A DNA stretch of 64,000 nucleotides from the NCBI GenBank assembly GCA_965657085.1, contig CBFHND010000013.1, positions 1 to 64,000 of the forward strand, read 5' to 3'. Of this stretch, positions 61,648 to 64,000 are shown piece by piece (the first letter of the stretch is position 1; every line of letters starts with the position of its first letter). A program made the position numbers and the translations under genes. The stretch is from CBFHND01 sp965657085 (GTDB lineage: Bacteria > Pseudomonadota > Alphaproteobacteria > Rhodobacterales > Rhodobacteraceae). Under the pieces are notes generated by a model. It was not told the DNA's origin, made no database searches, and saw nothing but the letters and a program-made list of their open reading frames with translations.

Positions 61648-62247
61648 TCAGCCGCGCGCGCGGCCCACCAGTTTCCATGCCAGCGGCAGAACCGCCGCCG
61701 CCAGCATCAGCTTGAGCGCATCACCCAAAAGGAAGGGCGTCAGACCCCACGCTAGAATAGGCTTGTCCCAGCCGTACAGCTGACCCAGCCACGCCAGACC
61801 CGGCACATAAATCAGCGCATTGCCGATGAGCATCGCCAGCGCCATCCACATCACCGACCGGTCCCAGCCGCGCCGCGCCAGAAGGCCCAGCGCCAGCGTG
61901 GCCAGCACATAGCCAACAAGATAGCCCCCGGTGCCGCCCATCATGTACTCCAGGCCGAAGGTCTCGGCCGACGAGCCTGCAAAGACGTCAAAGCCCAGCG
62001 CGCCAACGATCATGTAGCCAAGGATCGTGGCCAGACCCAGACGCGGACCATAAGCCGCGCCAATGCTGAGAACCGCGAAGGTGCCCATCGTGATGGGGAC
62101 CGGCCACATAGGGATCCTGATCTTTGCTGCAACTGCAAGAACCATGATTCCGACCAGCACCATAAGCACCTGTTTGGCCTTTTCCTGGAATCCCTCATCC
62201 GCGCCAAGAACCTCGGACAGAACCCTGTTATCAATTGACAATCCCAC
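61648..62247 (-). CDS. bioY: Biotin transporter substrate-specific subunit BioY
   Basis: 199 residues from a GTG start with AAAGGAGACC upstream. It is an S-component of ECF-type transporters with about six transmembrane helices. The BioY signature is present: VPITMGTFAVLSIGAAYGPR and GGTGGYLVGYVLATLALG. No bioM/bioN genes follow, so it works alone or with ECF subunits elsewhere. It is divergent from the DUF6455 gene. Confidence 0.95.
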   Translation of the reverse strand: MGLSIDNRVLSEVLGADEGFQEKAKQVLMVLVGIMVLAVAAKIRIPMWPVPITMGTFAVLSIGAAYGPRLGLATILGYMIVGALGFDVFAGSSAETFGLEYMMGGTGGYLVGYVLATLALGLLARRGWDRSVMWMALAMLIGNALIYVPGLAWLGQLYGWDKPILAWGLTPFLLGDALKLMLAAAVLPLAWKLVGRARG

Positions 62248-62337
62248 GTGCAGGTCTCCTTTGAATGTCTTTCGTTGGCCGCGTTTCTGCCAATCGGCAC
62301 ATCATTCTGCAAGTGCAAAGCGCACGGGTCGGCAAGT

Positions 62338-62351
62338 TTGATCCAAATCAA
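62338..62351. promoter_or_regulatory. Perfect FNR/FnrL box
   Basis: TTGAT-CCAA-ATCAA, an exact match to the FNR consensus TTGAT-N4-ATCAA. It lies 54 bp before the DUF6455 start codon, a suitable activation position, and 91 bp from the divergent bioY start. Confidence 0.8.
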
Positions 62352-62404
62352 CGCCAGCACCGGCAAGGATGCGCCATGATGGTCCCGTCAAAAGGAGCAA
62401 ACCA

Positions 62405-62650
62405 ATGGGATTTCTCAAACGTCTGGCCCAAAGCGCCGATCTGGCCATGGGCATGGCCAAACGGCTCGACGTCGACTTGTCCGCGAATGCGCTTGCGGGC
62501 GACGAACTGGCCGGACAGCATCTGCGCGCCATCGTCATGCGCTGCGCCCAGTGCAGCGATCAGCAAGGCTGCGCACGGTTGCAGGCCGGTACGACAACCC
62601 TCGCGCAGGCACCGCGGTTTTGTCAGAACGCGGATGTGATGCGGCGCTGA
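62405..62650 (+). CDS. DUF6455 small protein
   Basis: 81 residues from MGFLKRLAQSADLAMGMAKR with AAAAGGAG upstream. It has three or four conserved cysteines (MRCAQCSDQQGC and PRFCQNADVM), a possible metal or haem/Fe-S site. It is a small cytoplasmic protein of the DUF6455 family, common in Rhodobacteraceae. The FNR box in front suggests induction at low oxygen. Confidence 0.85.
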   Translation: MGFLKRLAQSADLAMGMAKRLDVDLSANALAGDELAGQHLRAIVMRCAQCSDQQGCARLQAGTTTLAQAPRFCQNADVMRR

Positions 62651-62662
62651 CGGCGCGCGCCG

Positions 62663-63064
62663 TTACCGACTGTAGGCACTGCGCATGGTGTAATCCTTGC
62701 GCGGCCCAAGTACGCGCCATGTCACTGTCCATTTCGGCCAGTCCGAGAAATCATAGGCCCCGTCGTATTGATCGGGATCGCACCAGTGGCTGGCGTCTCC
62801 GCCGCTGGCCGGGACGGTGTGAAAGAACCGGCCATCGGAAAAATGCACCCGCAGCCCGTCTTCCCACAGATAGGTCTGGCGCGCCGTGACGGGCGCGCCC
62901 TGCCCGACCTTCAGCAACCCATCCTCGGAACACCGCAGGCGCCCTTGATCATCGGGCGTCCATGTGGCGGTGCCGCGAAACTCGGCCTCGGCCCCGCTGG
63001 CATGGGTGATGAAGCGCCGCAGGGTCCACGCGCCTTCGAAATCATTCAGTGTTCTAGTCGGCAT
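62663..63064 (-). CDS. DUF6314 family protein
   Basis: 133 residues from MPTRTLNDFEGAW; the longer upstream frame overlaps the next gene and is not real. It is a small beta-barrel-like protein: LRRFITHASGAEAEFRGTAT, WEDGLRVHFSDGRFFH and HWCDPDQYDGAYDF. Family DUF6314 from memory; function unknown, perhaps a lipocalin-like binder. It overlaps the gene upstream (63054-63389) by 11 bp. Confidence 0.78.
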   Translation of the reverse strand: MPTRTLNDFEGAWTLRRFITHASGAEAEFRGTATWTPDDQGRLRCSEDGLLKVGQGAPVTARQTYLWEDGLRVHFSDGRFFHTVPASGGDASHWCDPDQYDGAYDFSDWPKWTVTWRVLGPRKDYTMRSAYSR

Positions 63065-63389
63065 AGGTGCCCTCGGTGATGTCGCCCGGGCTTTGCCCCA
63101 CAAAGCGCAGCTTGTCACCCCGCACTTCAACACCGTAGCAGGCCCATAGGTCCGAGGGCGGCCATTGGCTGCAATAGCTGTCGTCTTCGACGCGCCAATA
63201 GCCCCAGCTGTCGCGGCCCGCATTGTAAAGGGTGCGGCCCGAGGCCCGAAAATCCTGCCAGGCCGTGCCATAGTGCAGCGTGCGCCCCTCAAGAGCCGTG
63301 CGAATGGCCTCACCCCGCAGGGCCATCCAGTCGCCCGCCATGACCCATCCGGGGGCCAAAACCGCCAAAACAAGGGCAAAGCGTCTCAT
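63054..63389 (-). CDS. Small secreted protein of unknown function
   Basis: 111 residues from MRRFALVLAVL. A signal peptide (FALVLAVLAPGWVMAG) precedes a mature part of about 94 residues: GRTLHYGTAWQDFRASGRTL, then DSYCSQWPPSDLWACYGVEV with two cysteines that may form a disulfide. This resembles small periplasmic proteins of Rhodobacteraceae but I cannot name a family. It precedes the DUF6314 gene, with overlap, so they are probably co-transcribed. Confidence 0.7.
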   Translation of the reverse strand: MRRFALVLAVLAPGWVMAGDWMALRGEAIRTALEGRTLHYGTAWQDFRASGRTLYNAGRDSWGYWRVEDDSYCSQWPPSDLWACYGVEVRGDKLRFVGQSPGDITEGTYAD

Positions 63390-63471
63390 ATCGGTCTCAA
63401 ATGGTTGCTGCGCATGGGCAGGCAGTCTAAGAGCCGCCCTATCTGCTGAACAGTCACAAAAAGGTGCGCCC

Positions 63472-64000
63472 ATGATCCCTCGTTATTCCCGTCCTGACAT
63501 GGTGGCCATCTGGGAACCCGCAACCAAGTTCCGCATCTGGTACGAGATCGAGGCACATGCCTGTGACGCGATGGCCGATCTGGGCGTGATCCCCCGTGAA
63601 AACGCCGAAGCGGTGTGGAAGGCCAAGGACGTGGAATTCGACGTCGCCCGCATCGACGAGATCGAGGCCGTGACAAAACATGACGTCATCGCCTTTCTGA
63701 CCCATCTGGCCGAGCACGTGGGCAGTGATGAGGCACGTTTCGTGCATCAGGGCATGACGTCCTCGGATGTGCTCGACACCTGCCTCAACGTGCAATTGGT
63801 GCGCGCGGCCGACATTCTGATTGCCGACCTCGAAGGATTGCTCGCCGCCCTCAAGCGCCGCGCCATCGAACATAAAGACACCGTGCGCATCGGGCGCAGC
63901 CACGGCATCCACGCCGAACCCACCACCATGGGCCTGACGTTTGCACGCTTTTATGCGGAAATGGATCGCAACCTGACCCGTATGCGCACCGCCCGCGACG
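63472..64000 (+). CDS. purB: Adenylosuccinate lyase, N-terminal part (3' end outside window)
   Basis: 176 codons are visible from MIPRYSRPDMVAIWEP, with AAAAGGTG upstream; the gene runs off the window. Family blocks include DIEAVTKHDV-like EAVTKHDVIAFLTHLAE, the VHQGMTSSDVLDT segment and RSHGIHAEPTTMGL. It converts adenylosuccinate to AMP, and SAICAR to AICAR, in purine synthesis. The catalytic C-terminal loop lies beyond the end. Confidence 0.96.
   Translation, partial: MIPRYSRPDMVAIWEPATKFRIWYEIEAHACDAMADLGVIPRENAEAVWKAKDVEFDVARIDEIEAVTKHDVIAFLTHLAEHVGSDEARFVHQGMTSSDVLDTCLNVQLVRAADILIADLEGLLAALKRRAIEHKDTVRIGRSHGIHAEPTTMGLTFARFYAEMDRNLTRMRTARD

Overview
The window comes from a high-GC marine alphaproteobacterium of the Roseobacter group (Rhodobacteraceae). 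This follows from four things: a complete Rhodobacter-type gene transfer agent (GTA) cluster, a DMSP lyase of the DddP family, small families typical of Rhodobacteraceae, and alphaproteobacterial gene orders (pdhA-pdhB-pdhC, fabD-fabG-acpP-fabF-mltG, rpsF-rpsR-rplI, glnB-glnA).

Layout. 0-2 kb: two secreted RTX-type calcium-binding proteins, the first cut by the window edge. 2-6 kb: pyruvate dehydrogenase operon with a palindrome in front and a shared bidirectional terminator, then cysE and a divergent small DksA-like zinc-finger gene. 7-21.5 kb (minus strand): all GTA structural genes from the small terminase subunit to the 1307-residue tail-fibre/host-specificity protein, all intact. A sigma70-like promoter, a perfect CtrA-type box and a terminator-like leader hairpin precede the first gene. 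21.7-27 kb (minus): mltG, fabF, a GNAT acetyltransferase, acpP, fabG, fabD. 27-29.7 kb: a cytochrome b561-YceI fusion convergent with a stand-alone yceI that carries an in-frame ochre codon, then a small membrane protein. 29.9-32 kb: ribosomal operon and an alternative oxidase. 32-34.6 kb: lytic transglycosylase and trigger factor. 35-42 kb: a betaine-type ABC transporter operon with an alpha/beta hydrolase, a divergent LysR regulator and a PLP enzyme of the cysteate lyase/D-cysteine desulfhydrase family; then tRNA-Leu(TAG). 42.5-46.7 kb: a Hint-domain protein, an NAD(P)HX repair gene split in two by a C8 tract, and glnB-glnA. 46.7-48.6 kb: a short duplicated RTX tail and a full RTX gene. 48.7-55.2 kb: an accessory stretch with several broken genes around a transglycosylase, a DUF3445 protein and Ada. 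55.3-60.2 kb: dddP followed by a second betaine-type ABC operon, plausibly an uptake-and-cleavage locus for DMSP. 60.3-64 kb: hydrolase-OsmC fusion, bioY, an FNR-box-controlled DUF6455 gene, two small genes and the start of purB.

No CRISPR array, insertion sequence or recognisable defence island is visible. The most notable signals are the regulatory architecture in front of the GTA genes, the DddP/transporter locus with all metal ligands present, five broken genes (three of them, 50.9-55.2 kb, close together), a perfect FNR box before a DUF6455 gene, and a 36-bp repeat present twice, 56 kb apart. All assignments come from reading the sequence and from remembered family motifs; no database search was run.
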